Part shown: positions 7,194-12,589 of the stretch, in pieces
Position numbering within the stretch: the first letter of the stretch is position 1
Layout: the number at the start of each line of letters is the position of its first letter
NCBI GenBank assembly: GCA_944391255.1
Contig: CALXSW010000176.1
Span: 1-12,589 of the forward strand
Source: an uncultured Clostridia bacterium
Lineage (GTDB): Bacteria; Bacillota; Clostridia; UBA1381
Reading direction: 5' to 3'
Length of the DNA stretch: 12,589 nt
Made by a program: the position numbers and the translations under genes
Notes under the pieces: model-generated
What the model was told of the DNA's origin: nothing
What the model saw: only the letters and a program-made list of their open reading frames with translations
Database searches by the model: none

Positions 7194-7222
7194 ATTATAG
7201 CACCATTCCCCATAAAATGCAA
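7194..7222 (-). promoter_or_regulatory. Sigma-A promoter of the rsuA-atp operon
   Basis: TTGCAT (-35, 7217-7222) is separated by 17 bases from TATAAT (-10, 7194-7199), with TG one base before the -10 (extended -10). The likely transcript start is near 7187, giving a leader of about 77 nt before rsuA. I saw no equally good promoter between rsuA and atpC. Confidence 0.82.
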
Positions 7223-7263
7223 TATATAACTTTTTCATTTCATTTATGTTTGTGCATTCAAAC

Positions 7264-7292
7264 AAAAAACAGACCGATAAATATCGGTCTGT
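7264..7292 (-). terminator. Intrinsic terminator of ilvE
   Basis: A perfect 11-bp inverted repeat (ACAGACCGATA / TATCGGTCTGT, 7269-7292) is followed on the minus strand by TTTTTTG. It starts 27 nt after the ilvE stop. A second, AT-only dyad (AAATTTGT / ACAAATTT, 7299-7316) lies between the stop and the terminator. Confidence 0.92.
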
Positions 7293-7319
7293 ATGTATAA
7301 ATTTGTTTACAAATTTTTA

Positions 7320-8345
7320 TCACTTTATCTCAAAGATCCAACCCTCTGGAGCTTCGATCCTGCCCATCTGAATGCCTGTCAAAGTGTCATAAAGCTTCTT
7401 TGTTACAGGTCCCATTTCATCCATTCCGCTCGGGAAACAGATCTCATCATCATGGTTTACTATCTTGCCTACAGGCGAAATAACTGCCGCTGTACCGCAA
7501 AGTCCGCACTCTGCCATATCCTTGAGCTCGTCAAGATATACTTCTCTCGTTTCCGTTTCAAGTCCGAGATACTTTTCAGCAACATACATGAGCGAACGTC
7601 TTGTTATTGAAGGGAGAATACTGTCTGACTTAGGTGTTACTATCTTTCCGTCCTTTGTTACGAAAATAAAGTTAGCGCCGCCTGTCTCCTCTACCTTTGT
7701 TCTTGTTCTCGCGTCAAGATACATATTCTCATCATATCCCTGATTGTGCGCGTCAACTATAGCGTGAAGGCTCATCGCATAGTTAAGACCTGCCTTTATA
7801 TGACCTGTTCCGTTAGGCGCAGCTCTGTCAAAATCTGTAACTCTTATTGTAAGAGGCTTTATACCGCCCTTGAAATATGGGCCTACCGGTGTCGCAAATA
7901 CTCTGTACTGAAACTCTGTAGCCGGTTTTACACCTATAACAGGATTTATACCAAACATAAAAGGTCTCAAATACAGTGTAGCGCCTGTTCCGTAAGGTGG
8001 AACATATGCCGCATTCGCGCTTACTACCTCTCTTATTGATTCAAGGAATTTCTCAGTCGGAAGCTCCGGCATTTCCATTCTCTTTGCTGACTGATTAAGT
8101 CTTTCCGCATTCAGGTCAGGACGGAATGTAACTATTCTGCCATCTTCTGTTGTATACGCCTTAAGACCTTCAAATATAGTCTGTGCATACTGGAGCACAC
8201 ACGCGCACTCGCTCATTGTTATCATGCTGTCCTGAGTAAGTCCGCCTTCATCCCATTTACCATCCTTATAGGTTGAAACATATCTCTCATCAGTCTTTAT
8301 ATATCCGAAACCGATATTGCCCCAATCAATATTTTTCTTTTCCAT
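7320..8345 (-). CDS. ilvE: Branched-chain amino acid aminotransferase
   Basis: This is a PLP-dependent fold-type IV enzyme that interconverts leucine, isoleucine and valine with their 2-oxo acids, using glutamate/2-oxoglutarate. The 341-residue length fits the larger BCAT group shared by Bacillus and eukaryotes. The Schiff-base lysine is K184 in GHIKAGLNYA. E220 in KVEETGGANF is the usual cofactor-contacting glutamate, and GTAAVISPVG (284-293) is the phosphate-binding loop. QTIFEGLKAY (55-64) is also typical. The ATG start has AGGAAG ten bases upstream. It is a stand-alone gene with its own promoter and terminator, divergent from hpf. No T-box or BCAA-rich leader peptide was seen. Confidence 0.95.
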   Translation of the reverse strand: MEKKNIDWGNIGFGYIKTDERYVSTYKDGKWDEGGLTQDSMITMSECACVLQYAQTIFEGLKAYTTEDGRIVTFRPDLNAERLNQSAKRMEMPELPTEKFLESIREVVSANAAYVPPYGTGATLYLRPFMFGINPVIGVKPATEFQYRVFATPVGPYFKGGIKPLTIRVTDFDRAAPNGTGHIKAGLNYAMSLHAIVDAHNQGYDENMYLDARTRTKVEETGGANFIFVTKDGKIVTPKSDSILPSITRRSLMYVAEKYLGLETETREVYLDELKDMAECGLCGTAAVISPVGKIVNHDDEICFPSGMDEMGPVTKKLYDTLTGIQMGRIEAPEGWIFEIK

Positions 8346-8435
8346 TCTACTTATACTTCCTTTCCGTATTTACACCCTGTACGTCTTTGATTTTATATTT
8401 CATAGGCCGGGCACTTTTCATTCCGTATAAAATAT

Positions 8436-8464
8436 ATTATATCACAAACGTTTTTTATTGTAAA
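8436..8464 (-). promoter_or_regulatory. Sigma-A promoter of ilvE
   Basis: TTTACA (-35, 8459-8464) is 17 bases from TATAAT (-10, 8436-8441), with TG one base before the -10. The predicted start near 8429 gives a leader of about 84 nt. The promoter is divergent from that of hpf, whose -35 lies 45 nt away. Confidence 0.83.
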
Positions 8465-8509
8465 TAGGTTATAAGAAATTTTTTTAATGTTTTCAGCAAA
8501 AATTTATGT

Positions 8510-8538
8510 TTGAAACCTCGTTTTTTATGGTATATATA
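8510..8538 (+). promoter_or_regulatory. Probable sigma-A promoter of hpf
   Basis: TTGAAA (8510-8515) is 17 bases from TATATA (8533-8538) inside an AT run. The TATAAT at 8537 would need a 21-base spacer. T- and A-rich sequence upstream (8476-8505) could act as an UP element. The short leader can fold TAAG-ATAG / CTAT-CTTA (8542-8563, two-base bulge). An overlapping sigma-B-like pair is discussed in the findings. Confidence 0.65.
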
Positions 8539-8588
8539 TAATAAGAGATAGTAACCTATCTTATTCAGAAGACAGAGGAGTGAATTTT

Positions 8589-9131
8589 ATGAAGTTTAAC
8601 ATTATCGGAAGAAAATATGACATAAAAGAAAATGTCCGTGAATATATTGAAAAAAAGCTCAGTAAGCTTGATAAATTCTTCAAAACAGAACCAACTGCAA
8701 GAGTTGTATTGGGAACAATAAAAGACAATGATTACATCGAGGCACAGATAAATGCCGGAGGAATGATCTTCAGAGCCGAAGCTTCAGATAGAGAGATACT
8801 CGCAGCAGTGGACAAGATCATAGATGTAATAGAACGTCAGATAAGAAAAAATAAGACAAGGCTTGCTAAGAAGATCAAAGATTTCCAGATGGTTTCAGCA
8901 GCAGCTCCTCCGGGAATAGATTATGCTGATGAAGAACCAGATGAATCAGAATTTGAAATAGTAAAAACAAAGAGATTTACAGTTAAGCCAATGGATGTAG
9001 AAGAAGCAATATTGCAGATGAACCTTTTAGGTCATAACTTCTTCGTATTCAAAAATGTTGATACATCTGAAATGAATGTCGTTTATAAGAGAAAAGACGG
9101 CAGATACGCTCTGATTGAATCTGTTGAATGA
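8589..9131 (+). CDS. hpf: Ribosome hibernation-promoting factor, long form
   Basis: This protein binds the decoding region of idle ribosomes and joins two 70S particles into inactive 100S dimers. The 180 residues comprise an N-terminal S30AE domain (1 to about 100, MKFNIIGRKYDIKENVREYI), an acidic linker (about 110-122) and the C-terminal dimerisation domain (about 123-178), which holds TKRFTVKPM, NLLGHNFFVFKN and RKDGRYALIE. This two-domain build is the long form of Gram-positive bacteria. The ATG at 8589 has AGAGGAG eight bases upstream. A GTG three codons earlier (8580) overlaps that site and is rejected. It is monocistronic with its own promoter and terminator. Many codons end in A or T, as in atpE, consistent with strong expression. 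Confidence 0.96.
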   Translation: MKFNIIGRKYDIKENVREYIEKKLSKLDKFFKTEPTARVVLGTIKDNDYIEAQINAGGMIFRAEASDREILAAVDKIIDVIERQIRKNKTRLAKKIKDFQMVSAAAPPGIDYADEEPDESEFEIVKTKRFTVKPMDVEEAILQMNLLGHNFFVFKNVDTSEMNVVYKRKDGRYALIESVE

Positions 9132-9161
9132 AATTAAAATTTGATTATTTAATAAAATTAA

Positions 9162-9193
9162 GGAGCTGCAAGAAATTGCAGCTCCGCTTTTTT
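9162..9193 (+). terminator. Intrinsic terminator of hpf
   Basis: A perfect 9-bp stem (GGAGCTGCA / TGCAGCTCC) with a 6-nt loop is followed by GC and six T. It begins 30 nt after the hpf stop. On the other strand the stem is followed by a looser T-rich stretch, so weak two-way action is possible. Confidence 0.93.
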
Positions 9194-9389
9194 CGTCCTA
9201 TCAGACGTCGAGAAATTAGCTCTGATTTCACGAAAACGAATTCGTCGGCGTACATGGGTACGGTAGAATTTGTTTTTTATGGAAAGTGCGCTGTTAAGCC
9301 ATTTCTCGATGAAATAGCCTAACAGTTTACGATATAAAAATAAAATGTAATTTTTATTTTTTATAAATTGTACGCACGGTCAGGGCAAT
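9194..9389. other. Non-coding spacer rich in inverted repeats
   Basis: No credible gene lies here. Visible dyads are ATCAGA/TCTGAT (9200-9226), the palindrome ACGAATTCGT (about 9236-9246), CGTAC/GTACG around ATGG (9249-9262), a 15-bp stem (9291-9325), and an AT-only 10-bp stem (9336-9361). In the 15-bp stem the two non-Watson-Crick positions become G-U pairs only in minus-strand RNA, which suggests an RNA structure downstream of the PHP gene. A 7-bp inverted repeat (GCGTACA at 9248, TGTACGC at 9369) brackets most of it. It could be a 3' UTR, a small RNA or a decayed miniature element. Confidence 0.4.
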
Positions 9390-10229
9390 TTATCGATGTC
9401 TGAGTTTTTCGAGCAGCTCGTATGGCACATGTCCGCCGTTCACCTCGCCCAGCTTTACACCCGGTTTATTTGCGCCGTGAAAATCACTTCCGCCGCTCAT
9501 TTTAAGACCTGCCTTTTTCGCGGCTCTGATGCACATTTCGCTCTGCTCAGCGCTGTATTCACTGTAATAACATTCCATTGCGTCAAGGCCATATCCCTTT
9601 AGCTCTACCGAAAGCGCGTCAAGCTCTTCCTCGCTGTCTACAGTATACACCGGATGCGCCCATATCGCTATGCCTCCGCTGCGTTTTATCAGCTTTATGC
9701 TCTCCTCCGGACTAAGACCAAACCGCTTTACAAAGCACGGTCTGTCCTTTGCAAGATACTTATCAAATGCCTCCTGTCTTGTTTTTACGAACCCTTTTCT
9801 TAGCAGAGCCTCTGCCATATAGAGCCTGCCCGAGCTTTCTATCGTCACCCCGAGTTCCTCGTTCGTAATATCATCTTCCGTTATATCAAAGCCGTATTCC
9901 TGTATTTTCTTGACCATGAGCCTGTTACGCTCCGCGCGCCCGTTTTTGAGCTTTGTCAGCATCGCTTCAAATTCATCGCCCTTAGCATACAGTCCTACAA
10001 TGTGAAGCTCACGTTTGTATTTCGCCCCGATCTCTACTCCGGCTATGCCTTCTATTCCGAGCTTTTCGCATTCTTCTATGAATTCCGCACACCCTTCATC
10101 AGTATCGTGATCCGTAAGAGCTATCGCCGAAAGTCCGACCTCTTTAGCATGAGCCGCAAGCTCTGCCGGCGTCAGCGTTCCATCTGACTTTGTAGAATGC
10201 GTATGCAGATCTATCCATTTATTTGCCAT
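9390..10229 (-). CDS. PHP-domain metal-dependent phosphoesterase (TrpH/RNase AM-like)
   Basis: This 279-residue PHP-fold hydrolase probably acts on phosphate esters of nucleotides or short RNA. The four PHP motifs are present: DLHTHS with H9, H11 and D16; TDHD with D40 and H41; E66 plus H76 (ELHIVG); and H192 in WAHP with D249 and H251 in GGSDFHG. These are the expected ligands of a trinuclear metal site. The insert at about residues 85-165 and the overall length fit the YciV/TrpH group, described as a nucleoside 3',5'-bisphosphate phosphatase and 5'-3' exoribonuclease (RNase AM). Substrate assignment is by family only. The ATG has AAGGGAT upstream and overlaps the end of nrdR by 11 nt. There is no clear terminator after it. 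Confidence 0.88.
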   Translation of the reverse strand: MANKWIDLHTHSTKSDGTLTPAELAAHAKEVGLSAIALTDHDTDEGCAEFIEECEKLGIEGIAGVEIGAKYKRELHIVGLYAKGDEFEAMLTKLKNGRAERNRLMVKKIQEYGFDITEDDITNEELGVTIESSGRLYMAEALLRKGFVKTRQEAFDKYLAKDRPCFVKRFGLSPEESIKLIKRSGGIAIWAHPVYTVDSEEELDALSVELKGYGLDAMECYYSEYSAEQSEMCIRAAKKAGLKMSGGSDFHGANKPGVKLGEVNGGHVPYELLEKLRHR

Positions 10230-10674
10230 TCATTAATCCCTTCAATTCCTCCATAAATGTATTAATATCGTTAAACTGCTTATAAACCGATGCAAATCTT
10301 ACATATGCCACCTCATCTACTGCACGCAGTTTTTCCATAACCATTTCGCCTATTTTTGTCGATTTTATTTCACGCTCCATAGACTGACTAAGCTCTGTTT
10401 CAATATCATCAGCCAGTTTTTCCATCTGAGCCAGTGAGATAGGTCTCTTTTCGCAGGCTGTCATTATCCCCTTAAGAACTTTATCCCTGTTAAACGGCTG
10501 ACGCGAATCATCCTTTTTTATTACTACAAGCGCTATAGATTCCAGCTTTTCATACGTTGTGAATCTCTTTCCGCACTTCATGCATTCTCTTCTTCGTCTT
10601 ATCGATGTATATTCATCTGTAGGTCTGGAATCTATAACCTTACTTTCAGTAAATGAACAAAATGGGCATTTCAT
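10219..10674 (-). CDS. nrdR: Transcriptional repressor NrdR
   Basis: NrdR senses ATP/dATP and represses ribonucleotide reductase genes by binding NrdR boxes. The 151-residue protein has an N-terminal zinc ribbon with C3, C6, C31 and C34 (CPFC and CMKC) and the conserved SRPTDEYTSIRRRREC stretch. An ATP-cone domain spans about residues 49-139. All family hallmarks and the usual length are present. The ATG has AGGAGG ten bases upstream. It is transcribed with the PHP gene from a promoter inside the end of ylmC. No nrd gene or clear NrdR box is visible in the window, so its targets lie elsewhere. Confidence 0.97.
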   Translation of the reverse strand: MKCPFCSFTESKVIDSRPTDEYTSIRRRRECMKCGKRFTTYEKLESIALVVIKKDDSRQPFNRDKVLKGIMTACEKRPISLAQMEKLADDIETELSQSMEREIKSTKIGEMVMEKLRAVDEVAYVRFASVYKQFNDINTFMEELKGLMNGK

Positions 10675-10734
10675 ATTATATTTTCCTCCTGTTTGCGGAT
10701 ATTAAACATTTGTGTTGTAGTTTTTTCATAAGTA

Positions 10735-10763
10735 ATTTTATCATATCATTCTTAATTTTTCAA
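10735..10763 (-). promoter_or_regulatory. Sigma-A promoter of nrdR-PHP operon
   Basis: TTGAAA (10758-10763, within the last codons of ylmC) is 17 bases from TAAAAT (10735-10740), with TG one base before the -10. The predicted start is near 10728, giving a leader of about 54 nt before nrdR. Confidence 0.75.
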
Positions 10764-11012
10764 GCATTTTTCGTTAAAATCAAATGTTTTTACAAGCACA
10801 AATTCTCTGCCCATCACCACTATCGACTCCCACGGTATGCTCCGTTCTCCGAAGCCGAATAAAGACGATAAGAAACCGGAATGCTTATTTATTATTATTG
10901 ATTCTATGCGTCCCGATATTTCATTTATCTCCACATCGGTAACATATCCCATACGCTCGGCTGTAGCTATATCTATAACTATCCTCTGCTTTAAATTACC
11001 GCTTCTGAACAT
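10752..11012 (-). CDS. ylmC: YlmC/YmxH-family PRC-barrel protein
   Basis: This 86-residue protein of the YlmC/YmxH family is found in endospore-forming Firmicutes. It is usually annotated as a sporulation protein, but its biochemical role is unknown. The PRC-barrel-like fold is indicated by residues 11-45 (RIVIDIATAERMGYVTDVEI) and the closing IPWESIVVMGREFVLV (59-74). Family length is normal. The ATG start has GAGGTG five bases upstream, and that site is the 3' arm of a long hairpin (11013-11050). The nrdR promoter starts in its last codons. It supports a spore-former ancestry but does not prove sporulation. Confidence 0.85.
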   Translation of the reverse strand: MFRSGNLKQRIVIDIATAERMGYVTDVEINEISGRIESIIINKHSGFLSSLFGFGERSIPWESIVVMGREFVLVKTFDFNEKCLKN

Positions 11013-11050
11013 AAAAACACCTCATATATGTATATACATAATATGAGGTG
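11013..11050 (-). terminator. Terminator-like hairpin whose 3' arm is the ylmC ribosome-binding site
   Basis: On the minus strand CACCTCATAT pairs perfectly with ATATGAGGTG. An inner ATGT/ACAT stem follows a single-base bulge, and TTTTT comes directly after the 3' arm. The hairpin starts 7 nt after the stop of the membrane-protein gene. The GAGGTG of the 3' arm is the ylmC ribosome-binding site, and the five T form its spacer to the ATG. The same element may therefore end transcription and block ylmC translation (inference). Confidence 0.6.
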
Positions 11051-11057
11051 CGCATTA

Positions 11058-11708
11058 TTATTTTCGTGTTTTTTTATGTGATGACGATGATTTTTTTCTG
11101 GTCTTCTTTTTTACATCACCCGATCTCAGCTGAACGACCACTCCCATTGCCGCAACTACAGCCGCTATGAGCCACATTCTGAAATCGGCGAAATACACTC
11201 CAAATACAGCCAGAAACATTATAGATGTCATCATTCCGCCGGCAGCCGCTGTTATAAATGTCACTATATAGTTTGATCTTACAGCCGCGAATATTCCGAC
11301 GACTATTCCGATTATTATATCAAAAAGTATAAGAGTATTTTCTGTTATCCTTGTGTTGCTTATATAAAGCTCCGACGTTACGGTAAACGCTATAAAAAAC
11401 GCCAGAGAGCCTATGCCTATGAAATAGCCGACACTGTCGAAAAATTTGACTATAAGCAAAAGCAGTATTCCGCCGATAAACGCGGCGGCGAGCATTATTA
11501 TAAAGCTGTCAAATATCAGAAGTCCAGCCATCGCGCCGCCGATTATTCCGATCGCAGCCGCAAAAAATCCGACTATAGCCGATATGACCTGCCTTCCCTT
11601 TAACGCTATTATCAGTCCGAGCACAGAAAAAATGATGAAAAGCACACAAACTATAACATTTCCGCCCGCTCCGAATTGATTATAAAAGAAATCCACAACG
11701 TGACTCAT
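11058..11708 (-). CDS. Polytopic membrane protein of unknown function (DUF4203/TMEM198-like layout)
   Basis: I cannot assign a function. The 216 residues form about seven hydrophobic helices (roughly 17-36, 42-65, 69-88, 93-111, 125-143, 147-168, 177-193), rich in Gly and Ala. They are followed by a basic, Ser-rich cytoplasmic tail (about 197-216, with repeated KKTRK). There is no cleavable signal, no catalytic motif and no obvious ligand residue. The glycine-rich helices recall the DUF4203/TMEM198 type of integral membrane protein, but this is only a resemblance. The ATG has AAAGGTGG eight bases upstream, and the gene has its own strong promoter. A terminator-like hairpin directly follows and separates it from ylmC. 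Confidence 0.75.
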   Translation of the reverse strand: MSHVVDFFYNQFGAGGNVIVCVLFIIFSVLGLIIALKGRQVISAIVGFFAAAIGIIGGAMAGLLIFDSFIIMLAAAFIGGILLLLIVKFFDSVGYFIGIGSLAFFIAFTVTSELYISNTRITENTLILFDIIIGIVVGIFAAVRSNYIVTFITAAAGGMMTSIMFLAVFGVYFADFRMWLIAAVVAAMGVVVQLRSGDVKKKTRKKSSSSHKKTRK

Positions 11709-11741
11709 TCAAAAAACCACCTTTTTATTATCTGTAGCACT

Positions 11742-11770
11742 ATTTTACCACAAAAATCGGTATAAGTCAA
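11742..11770 (-). promoter_or_regulatory. Sigma-A promoter of the membrane-protein gene
   Basis: TTGACT (11765-11770) is 17 bases from TAAAAT (11742-11747), with TG one base before the -10. The predicted start near 11735 gives a leader of about 26 nt. A 7-bp dyad (TATAAGT at 11761, ACTTATA at 11807) overlaps the -35 side. No terminator for the upstream ferredoxin gene was seen. Confidence 0.8.
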
Positions 11771-11813
11771 CATTACGAACATCTGATCACATATCAACTA
11801 ACAATAACTTATA

Positions 11814-12515
11814 TTATTCAGATATGATTTTTCCGTCTGTTGAGATGACCACGACCTGCCACGGTATAAATTTACCGCTCTGCTGCAAGGCGCGCTTTAC
11901 AGCATTTTCGATCCCGCCGCAGCACGGCACTTCCATTCTCACCACCGTCACGCTCTTTATATCGTTTAAAGCGATGATCTGCGCGATCTTTTCAGCGTAA
12001 TCTCCCTCGTCAAGCTTAGGGCAGCCTATAAGCGTGATCCTGTCCTTTATAAATTTCTCATGGAAATTACCGTACGCGTACGCCGTGCAGTCAGCGGCTA
12101 TAAGGAGCTTTGCCCCATCGAAATAAGGCGCGTTTACAGGCGCGAGCTTTATCTGTACCGGCCACTGCGATAGTCTGCTTTGAGATGCAATATCTATGCT
12201 TGCCGCCACCGCCGTCTTTCTCTCTATCGCTCTTGACTGCGTTCCCGGGCAGCCGCAAGGCAAAACTGACTCTGCTTCCTTGAGCTTATTTGCCATAACA
12301 GCAGCCTCATCATATGCCGGCGCCTCTCTCTCCTCAAAGCTTATAGCTCCTGTCGGACACGTCGGAAGACAGTCGCCCAGTCCATCGCAGTAATCCTCAC
12401 GCAAAAGCTTCGCCTTGCCGTTTACCATTCCTATAGCTCCCTCGTGGCACGCGCTCGCGCACGCTCCGCAGCCATTGCACTTTTCCTCATCTATTTTTAT
12501 AATTCTTCTTATCAT
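11814..12515 (-). CDS. Ferredoxin-domain iron-sulfur protein, 233 aa
   Basis: This is a probable cytoplasmic electron-transfer protein; its partner is unknown. Residues 1-60 form a 2x[4Fe-4S]-type ferredoxin fold. The first motif is complete, with C13, C16, C19 and C23. The second reads C43-x2-L46-x2-C49-x3-C53-P, so its second cysteine is replaced by Leu. The second cluster could be [3Fe-4S] or use another ligand. The C-terminal domain (about 85-233) has further cysteines: C87 and C89 (CGCPG), C143, C165 (GCPK) and the pair C198-C199 before GG. These may bind another metal or cluster. This architecture is common but poorly studied in anaerobic Clostridia. The ATG has GGAGG nine bases upstream. 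Confidence 0.82.
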   Translation of the reverse strand: MIRRIIKIDEEKCNGCGACASACHEGAIGMVNGKAKLLREDYCDGLGDCLPTCPTGAISFEEREAPAYDEAAVMANKLKEAESVLPCGCPGTQSRAIERKTAVAASIDIASQSRLSQWPVQIKLAPVNAPYFDGAKLLIAADCTAYAYGNFHEKFIKDRITLIGCPKLDEGDYAEKIAQIIALNDIKSVTVVRMEVPCCGGIENAVKRALQQSGKFIPWQVVVISTDGKIISE

Positions 12516-12562
12516 AATAAAATACCTCCGTTTTTATGATTCCCTATTGACTTTACACGGCT

Positions 12563-12589
12563 ATTATACTATAATAATTCAAAAATGTA
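12563..12589 (-). promoter_or_regulatory. Promoter of the ferredoxin-protein gene, cut by window edge
   Basis: TATAAT (12563-12568) lies 47 nt before the ATG. With a 17-base spacer the -35 would occupy 12586-12591; only its last four bases (TACA) are in the window, and three of them fit TTGACA. Confidence 0.55.

Noticed and set aside
7497..7520. C280-x2-C283 in IlvE as the redox CxxC switch of human BCAT
   Set aside because: The human CxxC lies several residues further on, within the phosphate-binding loop. In this protein that place is Ala-Val-Ile-Ser, so the motifs do not align.
8346..8435. T-box or BCAA attenuator before ilvE
   Set aside because: The leader is only about 84 nt. It has no specifier-stem or antiterminator sequence, no terminator stem, and no run of Leu, Ile or Val codons.
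8273..8467. 64-codon plus-strand frame across the ilvE start and promoter
   Set aside because: It covers the ilvE promoter and leader in antisense and has no initiation signals.
9128..9322. 64-codon plus-strand frame directly after hpf
   Set aside because: It reads through the hpf terminator stem and T run, has no ribosome-binding site, and resembles no family.
10675..10751. NrdR box for autoregulation upstream of nrdR
   Set aside because: Partial ACACAAAT-like sequence is present, but no match to the full 16-bp palindromic consensus and no second box were found.
1..12589. Defence island, prophage, CRISPR array or biosynthetic cluster
   Set aside because: All genes are recognisable housekeeping or small conserved clostridial genes. 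No integrase, transposase, direct-repeat array or multi-domain synthase is present.

Overview
This window is a core-genome segment of a low-to-moderate GC Gram-positive bacterium, most probably an anaerobic, endospore-lineage member of Clostridia (Ruminococcaceae/Oscillospiraceae- or Lachnospiraceae-like). The evidence is AGGAGG-type ribosome-binding sites, sigma-A promoters with extended -10 boxes, a YlmC/YmxH-type sporulation gene, a long-form hibernation factor, and a clostridial-style ferredoxin protein. The exact taxon cannot be read from the sequence. No mobile element, CRISPR array, tRNA or rRNA was seen.

Layout. Positions 1-7222 hold one minus-strand operon. A clear sigma-A promoter (7194-7222) precedes an RsuA-type pseudouridine synthase whose end overlaps atpB. 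The full F1Fo ATP synthase set follows in canonical order, atpB-E-F-H-A-G-D-C (a, c, b, delta, alpha, gamma, beta, epsilon), and ends at a strong intrinsic terminator (1-33). No atpI or atpZ lies in front; the pseudouridine synthase has that place. The c subunit appears proton-type and epsilon carries an ATP-binding motif. Positions 7264-8464 hold a single-gene minus-strand unit, ilvE (branched-chain aminotransferase), with its own promoter and terminator. It is divergent from hpf (8589-9131, plus strand), the only plus-strand gene, which also has its own promoter and terminator.

Positions 9194-9389 are non-coding but rich in inverted repeats, including a 15-bp stem that pairs fully only in minus-strand RNA. 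Positions 9390-10763 hold nrdR followed by an overlapping PHP-domain phosphoesterase, driven by a promoter at the end of ylmC. Positions 11013-11770 hold a seven-helix membrane protein with its own promoter. Next comes a hairpin that looks like a terminator and whose 3' arm is also the ribosome-binding site of ylmC. Positions 11814-12589 hold a two-cluster ferredoxin-domain protein with a promoter cut by the window edge.

The genes are housekeeping: energy conversion, ribosome modification and hibernation, amino-acid metabolism, and control of ribonucleotide reductase. I find no convincing novel multi-gene system. The points worth a second look are small-scale: the ylmC terminator/RBS hairpin, recurrent hairpins over ribosome-binding sites, TTG starts in the ATP operon, the rsuA-atp arrangement, and the structured spacer at 9194-9389.
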